Part shown: in pieces, positions 7,757 to 18,089 of the stretch
Layout: every line of letters begins with the position of its first letter
Numbering within the stretch: the first letter of the stretch is position 1
Source of the DNA: Folioceros fuciformis
Lineage: Eukaryota > Anthocerotophyta > Anthocerotopsida > Anthocerotales
Length of the DNA stretch: 64,000 bases
NCBI GenBank assembly: GCA_049999805.1
Contig: JBNGIO010006141.1
Coordinates: forward strand, 196,637 to 260,636
Direction of reading: 5' to 3'
Notes under the pieces: generated by a model
Told to the model about the DNA's origin: nothing
Databases searched by the model: none
What the model saw: the letters and a program-made list of their open reading frames with translations, nothing else
Made by a program: the position numbers and the translations under genes

Positions 7757-10700
7757 ATGCCCCCGTGGATTCTCCTCCTGCTCCTTCTTCTTCGTCCATT
7801 GCGAATGCGAGCTAACCCTGAAGGTCGGATCTCTTGCTCTCTCTGCAGGACTGTGTTCTAATGTGTGTCTCTAAGATCTTGATCTCCTACGGCTGCGGCC
7901 GTTAGCCGTAGCCGGTGTCGCCGTCGTTGCGCTCAGGCGTTCCTTTCCCTGCTGCCGACCGCAATGCTTCTGTCTGTGCCGGCGAATCCTGCTTCGGATC
8001 GCTGTGCGCTGCCCTGCTGCGGAGTCGTGTCGCTTTTCATGTTTCACCTCCTTCTACACCCGCAGCATTGTCTACGGCCCAGGATTACTTCGCCTGCGCT
8101 CGGCTACTCTGTGAGCTGGCTCACTCCGAATTGCGTAGCTGCATTTCCAGTGGGGCGACCTGTAACCTACACGCTGCCGGCTCTCATTAGGCCCTATACT
8201 GCACGCCTGCTTCCATTCTCTGCTTTACTGTAGAATGGACCAATGCAATCCTGGTGTTGCAGCATAGATCTATGCGCATGATGCTGGCCTTTCCGCTCCT
8301 CTCCGCTCCCGCCGCTCTCTCTTCAATCCTGTTATGGCTACTAATTACTTTGTCTACCTGTAATTATTCTCTGTCAAATCTCTCCAGGTGACGCTTTGTA
8401 CGCTTTGAAGAATCATCTTCAAGATCCCACCAATGTGTTCCAGAGCTGGGATATGCAAGTGAGTCCCTGCGCAGGGACATGGTTTCACGTCAAGTGCAAC
8501 GGTGACAACAGTGTCACAAGGGTGTACGTTGCTGCCTGACCCCTTCTCCAGAGCCACCTCCTGCACATCTGCTGTTTTGCTTCCTGGCATAGGAAACCTG
8601 GTGTCACGCCTTGTGTGCCTAACCTCATCTCTCGGCCAACTAAGCATGCCTTACACTCTTTTGCTTTTGCTGCAGTGATTTAGGAAATGCTTCTCTTTCT
8701 GGGCAGCTTGTGCCCGACATTGGCAATCTTACTAATCTTGAGTTCCTGTACGAACCCAACCCTTGCCCTAGTTGAAATTCTGACTTGCATTATGTTTTCC
8801 CTTGCTTTGAAAGGAAGGGCCATGTCCCTCTGGCAACCTCTGACCGTATTTCATTCCCTGCTTTCCTCCTCGCCTCCTTCAGGGAGCTGTACAGCAATAA
8901 TTTATCGGGAGAGATTCCACCAGAGATTGGAAACCTAAGTGCTCTAGTGAGTCTTGACTTGTACCAGAACAACTTCACAGGGAACATACCTGCGACCCTC
9001 GGCGCACTGAAGTCCCTCAGATTCCTGTAAGCTCTCTTGTTCCTGATTGCTAATCCCATCGCTCACTGTATTTTTTTAAGCGTTCTTTGTCTGCAACTCC
9101 TTTTTCTTTCGGGTTTGGTGTGTTGGTCAGGCTATTTTCAGGTACCAAGTAAACGCATTGTGTTGGTGTTGTGGGAGGAGCAGTAGGTTAAATAACAACA
9201 GCTTGTCGGGGGAGATTCCAGTGCAGCTCACATCTGCTTCTGGCTTGCAAGTTCTGTAAGTGTGCTCCACTGACAAATCTGGCTGGGTCATGCCTCTGGT
9301 GGATCCGCTCCGTCCCAGAAATAATTCAGATGGATGGAATTTGTTGCAGTGATCTTTCTTACAATAATCTCTCGGGTGAGATTCCGGTCAATGGTTCTTT
9401 CACTCTCCTTACTACTATCAGGTGATTCCTGCCTTGGCAAGCATTCCTTTGCCTCCATTAGAGCGTTTGCGTTTCTTCTCCCTGTGTGGTAAGTTCCGCC
9501 TCCTGATGCAAGGCTCCCTGTGGCCAGTTTCCAGGGGAACAACGACCTCTGCGGTACAGTTGTGGGGCGCAGCTGTCCTGGGGCGCCTCCATTTATAACC
9601 CCACCTCCTAGTACACCATTCACAAGTCAAGGTTGAACCTCGGCTTCTTGGTCGTACGTGCAATGTGGTGATGGTGTTGTGGGCCAAGTATGACTCAGTC
9701 GTCTACGCTGTATGCAGGAGCTTCATCTGGTTCTCGTATAGCAGCTATAGCTGGGGGTGTCGCAGCCGGCGCTGCTTTGCTTTTTGCTGCTCCAGCTATC
9801 GTGTTTGCGTGGTATAGGCGTCGGACTCAGGATGCCTTCTGCGATGTTCCAGGTGCAAATCCTAATAACTTGCCTCCTCCTTCTGGGCGTAGTACTGTGC
9901 CTCTGAGTGTTGCTCTGAGACCGTATGTGGATCGTGATTCCAGCCGAGGAAGAACCTGAAGTGCATCTGGGGCAGCTGCGGCGTTTTACATTACGCGAAC
10001 TGCTGGTTGCCACGGACAACTTGAATAATAAGAACATCTTGGGACGAGGCGGGTTTGGCGTAGTGTACAAAGGTCGTCTTGCAGATGGAACTCTGGTCGC
10101 AGTGAAGCGACTTAAGGACGAACGCAGTCCTGCGGGAGAGTTGCAGTTCCAGACGGAAGTGGAGATGATAAGCATGGCAGTACATAGAAATCTTCTCCGG
10201 CTGCGTGGGTTTTGTATGACACCGACCGAGCGCTTGCTTGTGTATCCCTACATGCTCAATGGCAGTGTGGCATCGCGGCTTCGAGGTTTGGCCATCTGCC
10301 TCCAGTCAGTGAGCAGCAGACAAGTCGTTCAGCTGTTTTTTGAGGCTAGCGTAGCGTAGCTTGTGGTGTTCTTGTGGCCGGAAGTTGTCGCAGGTGATTG
10401 CATTCCTTGTGTTCTTTGGGTTGTCTAATTGATCACGATGGTCTCAGGGCGAGGAGTAGGAGAGCCTGCGTTGGATTGGCCGACGCGGAAAAGGATATCT
10501 CTGGGGTCAGCGCGGGGGCTTTCGTACCTGCATGACAATTGTGACCCCAAGATCATTCATCGGGATGTGAAGGCAGCGAACATCCTCCTGGATGAGGAGT
10601 TCGAGGCAGTGGTGGGAGATTTTGGACTAGCCAAGCTCATGGACTACAAGGACACACACGTGACAACTGCTGTGAAAGGCACGGTTGGTCACATTGCACC

Positions 10701-11266
10701 TGAGTACCTGTCGACAGGCAAGTCTTCAGAGAAGACAGATGTGTTTGGGTTTGGAATCATGTTGTTGGAGCTCATCACAGGACAGCGAGCATATGATCTT
10801 GCTCGCCTTGCCAATGACGGTGATGTTATGTTGTTGGATTGGGTGAGCTTACTTCCCTACCGACTCATTTCGTGACACCGATCTGCATTCAGGGGTAGTA
10901 AGTAGGTTGGTGTGGTTCTCACGGTAGCGTGGTTGTTGACCGGTACAGGTGAAAGGACTGCTTCGCGAGAAGAAGATTGATCTCCTTGTGGATCCTGATC
11001 TGAAAACAAATTACGAGCCTAAGGAAGTGGAGGAACTCATCCAGGTAGCCTTGCTTTGCACGCAAGGCTCTCCTATGGCTAGGCCAAAGATGGCCGAGGT
11101 TGCACGCATGCTTGAAGGGGATGGGTTGCCTGAGAGTTGGGAGGAGTGGCAGCAGGTGGAGGTTGTTCGGAGCCAAGAGTTGGACCAGGTCCCTCACAGC
11201 ACGTCTGAATGGATTGTAGATTCCACGGACAATTTGCATGCTGTGGAGCTCTCTGGACCCAGATAG
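7757..11266 (+). CDS. SERK: SERK-type leucine-rich-repeat receptor kinase (11 exons)
   Basis: Plasma-membrane co-receptor kinase of the SERK/BAK1 family (LRR-RLK II), which pairs with ligand-binding receptors in growth, immunity and development. Exons by reading and GT-AG sites: 7757-7823, 8388-8523, 8676-8747, 8883-9026, 9184-9255, 9350-9421, 9528-9631, 9718-9852, 9944-10285, 10448-10842, 10949-11266. They sum to 1,857 bp, or 618 residues in one frame. The order is: short Leu-rich signal peptide (about 1-20), LRR N-cap with WFHVKC, five LRRs in the 72/144/72/72-bp exons, a Pro-rich hinge ([11 protein letters not shown]), a transmembrane segment (about 229-254), then the kinase. Kinase features are GRGGFG 301-306, K322, HRD with D421, and DFG with D439. 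It ends in [11 protein letters not shown], the family signature. The exon pattern matches Arabidopsis SERKs. Exon 1 is the least certain part. Confidence 0.95.
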
Positions 11267-11604
11267 TAGTAGTACATGTGGGTAGAGTTACTCTACCGAC
11301 ATGTCAAATAGATCATTACTCATAGGTTATAAAATGCGGTTGATGCACTTACTGCAGATGGTAACATTTAACGAGGAGTCCAGCCACCTTTTGGGCATAG
11401 TTCGCTCATTACACCACCATTCACGCTTGTAGCTCAGTGACGGTCGAGTCCACTGTGTGACGTTGGACGCAGCAACAGTGTGACGAGTTCCGTTGTTGGG
11501 TCGGCTCGTTCACTCGTTGTGACTGAAGTACAGTACTGTAAGCACATTCGGCGTGAAGGCAACTTTGGTTGAGACGGAAGTGAGATCAAGGCACCCCGTT
11601 TTCT

Positions 11605-13620
11605 TCACACCAACAGAAGCCGTCTTTGCAGTAGTGAACATGGTGTGCATCTACGTCTGAGCTCTCGCCGTTCCATCCGTGAGATGAGCTTTGTGCCTGT
11701 ACGAGAATGGTCACACATCCGAAGGTTCTTTCTAACTGTCAACGTCGTACCCTGCGGTGTGTCGAGCAGACCGAATGCCAGAGCCAATTTCTCTGCATAC
11801 CCACACAGGGCATCCTCCTTGTTCCTGTCCCACTCCCACTCCCAGTCCATGTTCCGGTTCCAGTTCCAGCTCCACAGAAACCTGCTTGTGTCAGCCTTTA
11901 TCTGCAAGTTGAGCCCCTTGAGCCTGGAAGAAACATCTTCCCTCCTCTCCCCAACGCTGAACTGGTGCAGTACGCCATTCACTTGAACCACGGCCCTTGC
12001 AGGCTTCTTCTGACCGCCAGAACATGTCAGCAAGGTTGTGATGCGCTCCACAACATCCCACCTCCCAGCGTCTGCATAAATGCTTGACATGAGAGCATAG
12101 CCAGCAGCTCCTTGAGGCTCCAACTTCACCAGTCGATCAAAGGTGCGCCTGGCCATGTCCACACTACCATACTTCCTGCATGCAGTCAGCGAACATGTCC
12201 ATGCAACATTATCGGCGTCCAATGCCATGGATTTCACCACACTTTCTGCCTCACTCAACCGGCCTGCACGAGCCAGCATATCCACCACGCAAGTGTAATG
12301 CTCGGGTGCAGGGTGGATCCCATGCTCTCCTCTCATGCTGCTGAAGATCCGTTGGCCCTCATCCACCATGCCACCACGACTCCACGCCTTCAAAACCGAC
12401 ATGAACGTGGCAGCATTTGGCCTCACACCCTCTTGCTGCATGCCATGAAAGCAGGTCACCGCCGAACTCCAACTGTTGTGCTGGGCATAGCCGTTTATGA
12501 AAGCTGTCCATGTCACCACATTTCGGGTGGACAGCCTGTCGAACACACCTTGGGCATCCACTAGGCTCCCACACTTGGCATAGGTGTCCACCAACGTGTT
12601 TCCAACCCACGTATTGATTTCCAGCCCCTGTTCCAGAATCTGATCGTGAACCTTCTTTGCCTCTCGAATGTCTCCCATATTGCCACACGCTTTGAGCACG
12701 CTCACGAAAGTGAAACCATTTGGCGATACCACGCCCTCTTCTTGTTGCATTCGCCAATACAGTTTTTGGGCTTCCTCGTCGAGCCCATGCTGCACATATC
12801 CTGCAATCAGGATATATTCACAGGCTTTCAGTATGGATGCGAAAGTGACCTTGTCTGGAATGAAGCCAGCTCGCTGCATGTTCCAGTAAAGTTCGATGGC
12901 CTCATGACCCCGACCCTGATGAGCATACCCGGTGATCATAATGCTCCATGTCACCAAATCTCTGGCTGGCAATGTGTTGAACACTGTACGAGCATTGCTC
13001 AGACTGCTACATTTCACATGCATGTCCACCAGGGCATTTCCCACAAAAACATTTGACTGGATCCCGCTGTTGCTGAGATGAGCATGAACCAACAGGCCTG
13101 ATGCCAAGTCTGATGCATGTGCACACGCTTTTAGAACAGCAACAATCATGTGGGCATCGGGCCTCACATTCGACTGACGCACCAGCATCTGCTTGCACAG
13201 CTTGATACCATTTGCTGCTTGTCCGTGGTCTGCATTCGTTGAGATAATTGCTGTCCACACACACCTGCTGGAAGCCACCAGCCTACTGAACAACTGATTG
13301 GCCTCCAGCAGCCTTCCTTCACTTGCATACATGCGGATGATGTGGCTAGCTAGGTATGTCTCACGCCCATTTCGCACAGCGAAGGCATGCACACGCCTTC
13401 CCAGCTCAACATCTTTCCGCGCAATGCACTCCTTGACAAGATGTAGTAACGCATCCAGTAAAACCTGGGAGTCCTGCACGCACCTGGGAGTCTCTGCAGG
13501 GTCTCACGGAGCTGCCCAGCATCACACATCGTGATCCAGGCTTCAGCATCCAGAATATTGGAAGGTGACGACCTGCACATAAAGCTGGCGAGTTGGGCAT
13601 CACAACACCTAAAGTAAAGC
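11605..13620 (-). pseudogene. Decayed PPR-DYW:KP gene
   Basis: From 13,479 down to 11,605 the frame encodes 624 residues of PLS repeats, E1/E2 and a damaged DYW:KP domain, but begins with a GTG and no family-like N-terminus. The missing start (MCDAGQLRETLQRL, near 13,560-13,500) lies in another frame, pointing to a frameshift around 13,480-13,500. Inside, ILKAC is followed directly by YILIAGYVQHG, which looks like loss of one L-S-P unit (~70 residues). In the DYW region the KKPA box is present, but the catalytic HxE reads YAE and the CxxCH reads CDHS. A Trp/Asn/Glu-rich insertion (SWNWNRNMDWEWEWD) replaces the usual linker, and the C-terminus is scrambled. It could still be an RNA-binding protein without deaminase activity, but pseudogene is the simpler reading. 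Confidence 0.75.
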
Positions 13621-14349
13621 CCCATGATCCTGACGACCATGCCTCACTACAAACTATACCTGACACCTTCTCCTGGTTCTGCTCTGCATCCAGCGGCGGT
13701 GTGCACCGTGTGAGAAAGCGATATGACTGTCTCTGCAAGCTCCCTCTTTACCACCTGATTCTGATGGAGGTTCTGCGTGTGAGGATCCCCAACACTGAAA
13801 TTGCAAGTGCAACTCCGACTGCGACTGCAAAGGTCCAGTTCGTTACCTTGCTCCACCAGTTGTCCCAACACTGCCACTGCGACGCAACGGCCCGCTCATC
13901 TGCAATACAAGATTCAGTGGCCCCCTTACGTTAGATCAGAGGTGTGGGGGAGCACGGACAGGCCTTCGACACAGCACTCTCATGATGGACCCGCCTCACT
14001 CACCGCCCTGTCCGCTGCGCTCGGCCAGTCCCCGGCTCCGAAGGCTTGATTGGCTGATGTTGCAGTCCTGCTCGATGCTGGGGGCATTGCATTTGCTACT
14101 AGGCCTCTGCTTCAGGCACGAGGCCAGCTTCAGCTTTACAGGTCCGCGCAGGGGATCAGGGCTGGGGCACTTCATTCTGCAACATCGTAACAAGATTTCC
14201 GCAAATCAAGCGATCACCAAGCTCTCTTTTCCTTTTTTTGGTTTGCTGTCCTGAGTGCTGACTCCCGTGCTCTAAGGCTTGAGCGATGCAAGCCCCTTTG
14301 GAGTGGCACCTTTTCTTATAGCCGGGGAAATCTTTAAGACTCGCAGGAA

Positions 14350-17064
14350 ATGGTTGGATCCTTGTCGATTCCCAGCAGGAGCCATCTGATTCTGGACCCC
14401 TTGGGCTGCAGTGATGCTGCCGTCATCTGTAAAGGCCGGACACGGGTGCCCATCAACAGCAGGCCCGAGGATGTCCTACTCTGCATGGATCAAAGGGGTG
14501 GTGTGCCCTCGGTCCAGGAATACAAGAGGCTGTTGCAGCAGTGTATCCAGGACGAATCTTTGTCTGGAGCCAGGCGCGTGCGCGCTCACCTGGCAAGGAA
14601 CGGGCTGGAGCTGCACAGATGTTTGGGGGAGTATGTGGTGAACGCCCTGGCCAAATGCGGCAGTATGGTCGAGGCTGTGCAGCTTTTCCACCGGTTGTCA
14701 CGTCCAAGTACGTTCTGCTGGACAGCACTCATTTCAGGCTACACCAGAGCCGGCCAAGCTGAGGAGGCCGTGCGGCTGTTCCGCCAGATGCAGGAGAAAG
14801 GCGTGCAGCCTAGCAAGTTCACGTTCGTCAGCTTGCTCAAGGCTTGCGGAAGCCTGGAAGACCTTGATGAAGGCCACCGTGTTCATGCCCACGTTTTGAG
14901 ATGCCGTTGTGAGACTGATTTGTATGTGGCAACGGCTTTGGTTGATATGTATGCCAAATGTGGAAGCATGGCCGATGCTCGCTGTGTCTTTGACACTCTG
15001 GCCGAGCCTGATGTGGTGGCATGGACGGCGATGATTGCAGGATATGCCCAGCAACAGGAAGGACACCTCGCTCTGCAGCTTTACGCCCAGATGCAGGAGG
15101 TCGGCGTGCCACCGGATACCTGGACTTTGGTGAGTGTGCTCAAGGCATGCAGTAGCATTGCTGATACAGAAGAAAATGTGTCTGCAGCATTTGTAGAGGG
15201 GCAGGGGCAATTCATCAAACCGAACACTCTGCGCAAGTGCAGGGCAATTCATGCTCAAATTGTGCACCTAGGCTATGAGGCCCATGAGTACATCGCGAGC
15301 TCTCTGGTGAGTGTGTATTCCAAGTGCGGGAATTTGACAGATGCGCAGGCAGTGTTTGACAAACTGTCCCGCCGAACTGTAGTCTCATGGAATGCCATGC
15401 TTGCAGCATATGTCCAGCAGGAGCAATGTGAGAAAGCGATACAACTGTACACCCAAATGCAGCAGCAGGTTGGAGCCGGAACAGGAGCAGGAGCCCCACC
15501 TCCAGAAATGAGGACTCTCGTAAGTGTGCTCAAAGCATGTGGCAGCCTTGCTGCCTTGGAGGCCAGTTTGGTCATTGGTGGGCAAGATATAAAAGTGAGG
15601 TCGCTGCAAAAGGGCAGGGCCCTGCATGCTGAGGTTGCTCGCTGGGGTTACGGGTCAGATGTATTCGTGGGGAGCACTCTTGTCAGTATGTATGCGAAGT
15701 GTGGGAGCATCCGGGATGCCCAGCTTGTGTTTGACACATTAGCTGTACGCAATGTGGTGTCATGGAATGCCCTGCTGGAAGCCTACGCCCAGCAGGAGAA
15801 AGGAGAGATGGCTTTACAAGTATATGGCCAAATGCTGGAAGCTGGCATCGCACCAGATGCGTGGACCTTTGCCAGCGCCCTGAAAGCTTGTGGTGGCCTT
15901 GCAGGCTTGGAGGAAGGCGTGCAGGTAGATGGGCGCTGCATAAAGGTGGAGACGCTGCAGAAGGGCAAATTGATACACGATCAAGTGGGTGGGCATGGGT
16001 GTAAGTCGGATCTGATTGTGTGCAATGCTCTGCTGAGCATGTATGCGAAGTGTGGGAGCCTGGTTGATGCGCAGAATGTGTTTGATGTCTTGCAGGAGCG
16101 TGATGTGGTGTCATGGAGCTGCATAATTACAGGATATGCGCAGCAAGAAGACAGCAGTGACAGGGCCTTGCAACTGTATGCAGGCATGCGGCACGCAGGC
16201 TTTCGAGCAGATGAAGCTACTTTTTTAGGTGTTCTAAGAGCTTGTGGCAACACAGGAGCCCTGGACAAGTGTGGTGAGGCCCACAGAGATGTTGTGGACA
16301 GCGGACTTGACGGGAATTTGTGTGTGGCCAACTCTCTGATTCATGCGTATGGCAAATGTGGGAGCATGGTGGATGCCCAGGCTGTGTTTAACACACTGCT
16401 CGAGCCCAGTGTGGTGTCGTGGAGCGCTTTGATTGCTGGATATGCCCGGCAAGGGAACTGTGAGATGAGCTATCGAAGTTTTGAGGACATGGTACGAGCA
16501 GGCATGATGCCTGATGGGGCTACATTTCTTTCACTACTGTCTGCATGCAGTCATGCGGGCCTGGTGGACAAAGGCCTGGAGTACTTCGAATCCATGAGCA
16601 GAGATCACGGTGTGAGGCCAGCCAGTGAGCATTACGCTTGCTTGGTGGACCTGGTGGGCCGAGGAGGACTGTTGAGCAAGGCGGAGAGTGTCATTATGGA
16701 CATGCCCATGGAACCTAGCCTGTCCTTGTGGATGTCGTTGCTTGGAGCCTGCCGGAATCATGGGAATATTATGCTGGGGAGACGGGCCTTTGATAGGGCA
16801 GTGGCGATAGCGCCGACACATGGTTCAGCATATTTGCTGATGTCAAACATGTATGCTCATGCTGGCTTGTGGTCGTGCGTGCTGGAAATTGAAGAGTTGC
16901 GGCAGCGAGCAGGTGCGTGGAGGAAGCTTGGGCAGAGCTGGCTGGAGCACAATCAGGAGGTCCATTCATTTGTGGCAGGAGGAGAGGATGGCACACAAGA
17001 AAGCAGTGATGTACACAGACTGGTGGACGAGCTGACATGGAAGCTGAAGCAAGGTCAACTGTGA
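14350..17064 (+). CDS. PLS-class PPR protein, E subclass, with inserts in L motifs
   Basis: An intronless 904-residue protein starting at an ATG after a stop-rich leader. About six PLS triplets (DMYAKCGSMADA, SMYAKCGSLVDA and so on) precede P2-L2-S2 (LLSACSHAGLVDKG, EHYACLVDLVGR), E1 and E2. The E2 box reads KLGQSW rather than PGxSW. It extends past VHSFVAGGED to a VHRLVDELTWKLK helix and then stops, so E2 is complete and DYW is absent. Three L motifs carry a homologous ~17-21-residue insertion (consensus G-Q-x-I-K-x-x-T/S-L-Q-K-G-R/K before the Leu/Ile-His). There is no PDF-like block. It lies divergent from the decayed gene at 11,605-13,620. Expected role: organelle RNA binding and C-to-U editing with a separate deaminase. 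Confidence 0.92.
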   Translation: MVGSLSIPSRSHLILDPLGCSDAAVICKGRTRVPINSRPEDVLLCMDQRGGVPSVQEYKRLLQQCIQDESLSGARRVRAHLARNGLELHRCLGEYVVNALAKCGSMVEAVQLFHRLSRPSTFCWTALISGYTRAGQAEEAVRLFRQMQEKGVQPSKFTFVSLLKACGSLEDLDEGHRVHAHVLRCRCETDLYVATALVDMYAKCGSMADARCVFDTLAEPDVVAWTAMIAGYAQQQEGHLALQLYAQMQEVGVPPDTWTLVSVLKACSSIADTEENVSAAFVEGQGQFIKPNTLRKCRAIHAQIVHLGYEAHEYIASSLVSVYSKCGNLTDAQAVFDKLSRRTVVSWNAMLAAYVQQEQCEKAIQLYTQMQQQVGAGTGAGAPPPEMRTLVSVLKACGSLAALEASLVIGGQDIKVRSLQKGRALHAEVARWGYGSDVFVGSTLVSMYAKCGSIRDAQLVFDTLAVRNVVSWNALLEAYAQQEKGEMALQVYGQMLEAGIAPDAWTFASALKACGGLAGLEEGVQVDGRCIKVETLQKGKLIHDQVGGHGCKSDLIVCNALLSMYAKCGSLVDAQNVFDVLQERDVVSWSCIITGYAQQEDSSDRALQLYAGMRHAGFRADEATFLGVLRACGNTGALDKCGEAHRDVVDSGLDGNLCVANSLIHAYGKCGSMVDAQAVFNTLLEPSVVSWSALIAGYARQGNCEMSYRSFEDMVRAGMMPDGATFLSLLSACSHAGLVDKGLEYFESMSRDHGVRPASEHYACLVDLVGRGGLLSKAESVIMDMPMEPSLSLWMSLLGACRNHGNIMLGRRAFDRAVAIAPTHGSAYLLMSNMYAHAGLWSCVLEIEELRQRAGAWRKLGQSWLEHNQEVHSFVAGGEDGTQESSDVHRLVDELTWKLKQGQL

Positions 17065-18089
17065 GGGATGGAGGCTCGAGGAATCGGGTGGTGGGAATCT
17101 ATGGCAAAGCAATACATCCCATCATTCTACTTGATAAGCTTGGATAAGCTTGACGCAGATGGGGTTGTGCGCCATGAGAGGGAGCCGATGTAGAGTGGTG
17201 ATCAAGCTTCCACCTTCTCAACACAATATGAACAGCACACTAAGCTTTTATTGGCAAAGAGACCAACAGCTGATGAGCAGGAAAACAGGAGGGCAGATCG
17301 TATAGATGGCAAAAATCCACAAGATCAGGATGCCGTGATAACTGGTTCGTATCTGTGGTGGCCATTGATCGGAGCGTGCTGCATAGACGTTCACACGGAA
17401 GCGAGTGAATGTAGGCTGCTGTAGGGTCATTCCAGGGCAGGCATCCACGGAGCCCTTCTCCCTTTACAGTGCCACGCAAGGCGCTCAGAGTCGCTGCATC
17501 CGTTCTGTATCTCCTGCTGGCATGTGCAATTTGGAAGGCATCTCACCTCATGTCCTCCGGGGTAAAATGCTGTTAGGATGCGACATCCTTGTAGTGTCGA
17601 TATCCCTTGGACCACACTTTGTGAAACAGACTCTGAGACTGCGAGAAGTTATCAAACACTTGGCTTGCATGCTCAAATCCAAACTAGTATGCAAAACTTC
17701 AGGTTGTAAACACATCTTGTCCTTGTTGCTGGATCTGCCCAGGTTCTCCTCCCCCCGCGCGCGGGATGCTTGGATAGGCAGAAGGCGCAACACTGCACAT
17801 GTACATAAGAAATGAATCGTGCCTTTGACGATCACAGGCCGGACACTCTTGTTACCAACACAGACGTCTCCATCACCGACGAGTCAATCTTGCTAAATAG
17901 TATTTCTGCCATCTCCTTGCGGCGAACTGCAGGAATGGCACGTCGTGGAATGGCTGAGTTCTACAATCTCACGCATCCGGGACAGAAGGTGTGCATGAAG
18001 ACCATGCCTCGCGGCTGATGTGAGTGGACAGACGATGAGGAGTAATCCTGCCGCGGCCTGGAAAGTTCCTTGAGAGCGGGGCCTGTAGC
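17065..18089. other. Intergenic, no gene recognised
   Basis: About 1 kb between two same-strand PPR genes. Only short open frames without recognisable motifs. It presumably holds the 3' end of the upstream gene and the promoter of the DYW:KP gene. Confidence 0.6.

Noticed and set aside
8354-8647. 97-codon minus-strand frame
   Set aside because: It lies over SERK exon 2 and its introns, which have consistent splice sites and family sequence on the plus strand.
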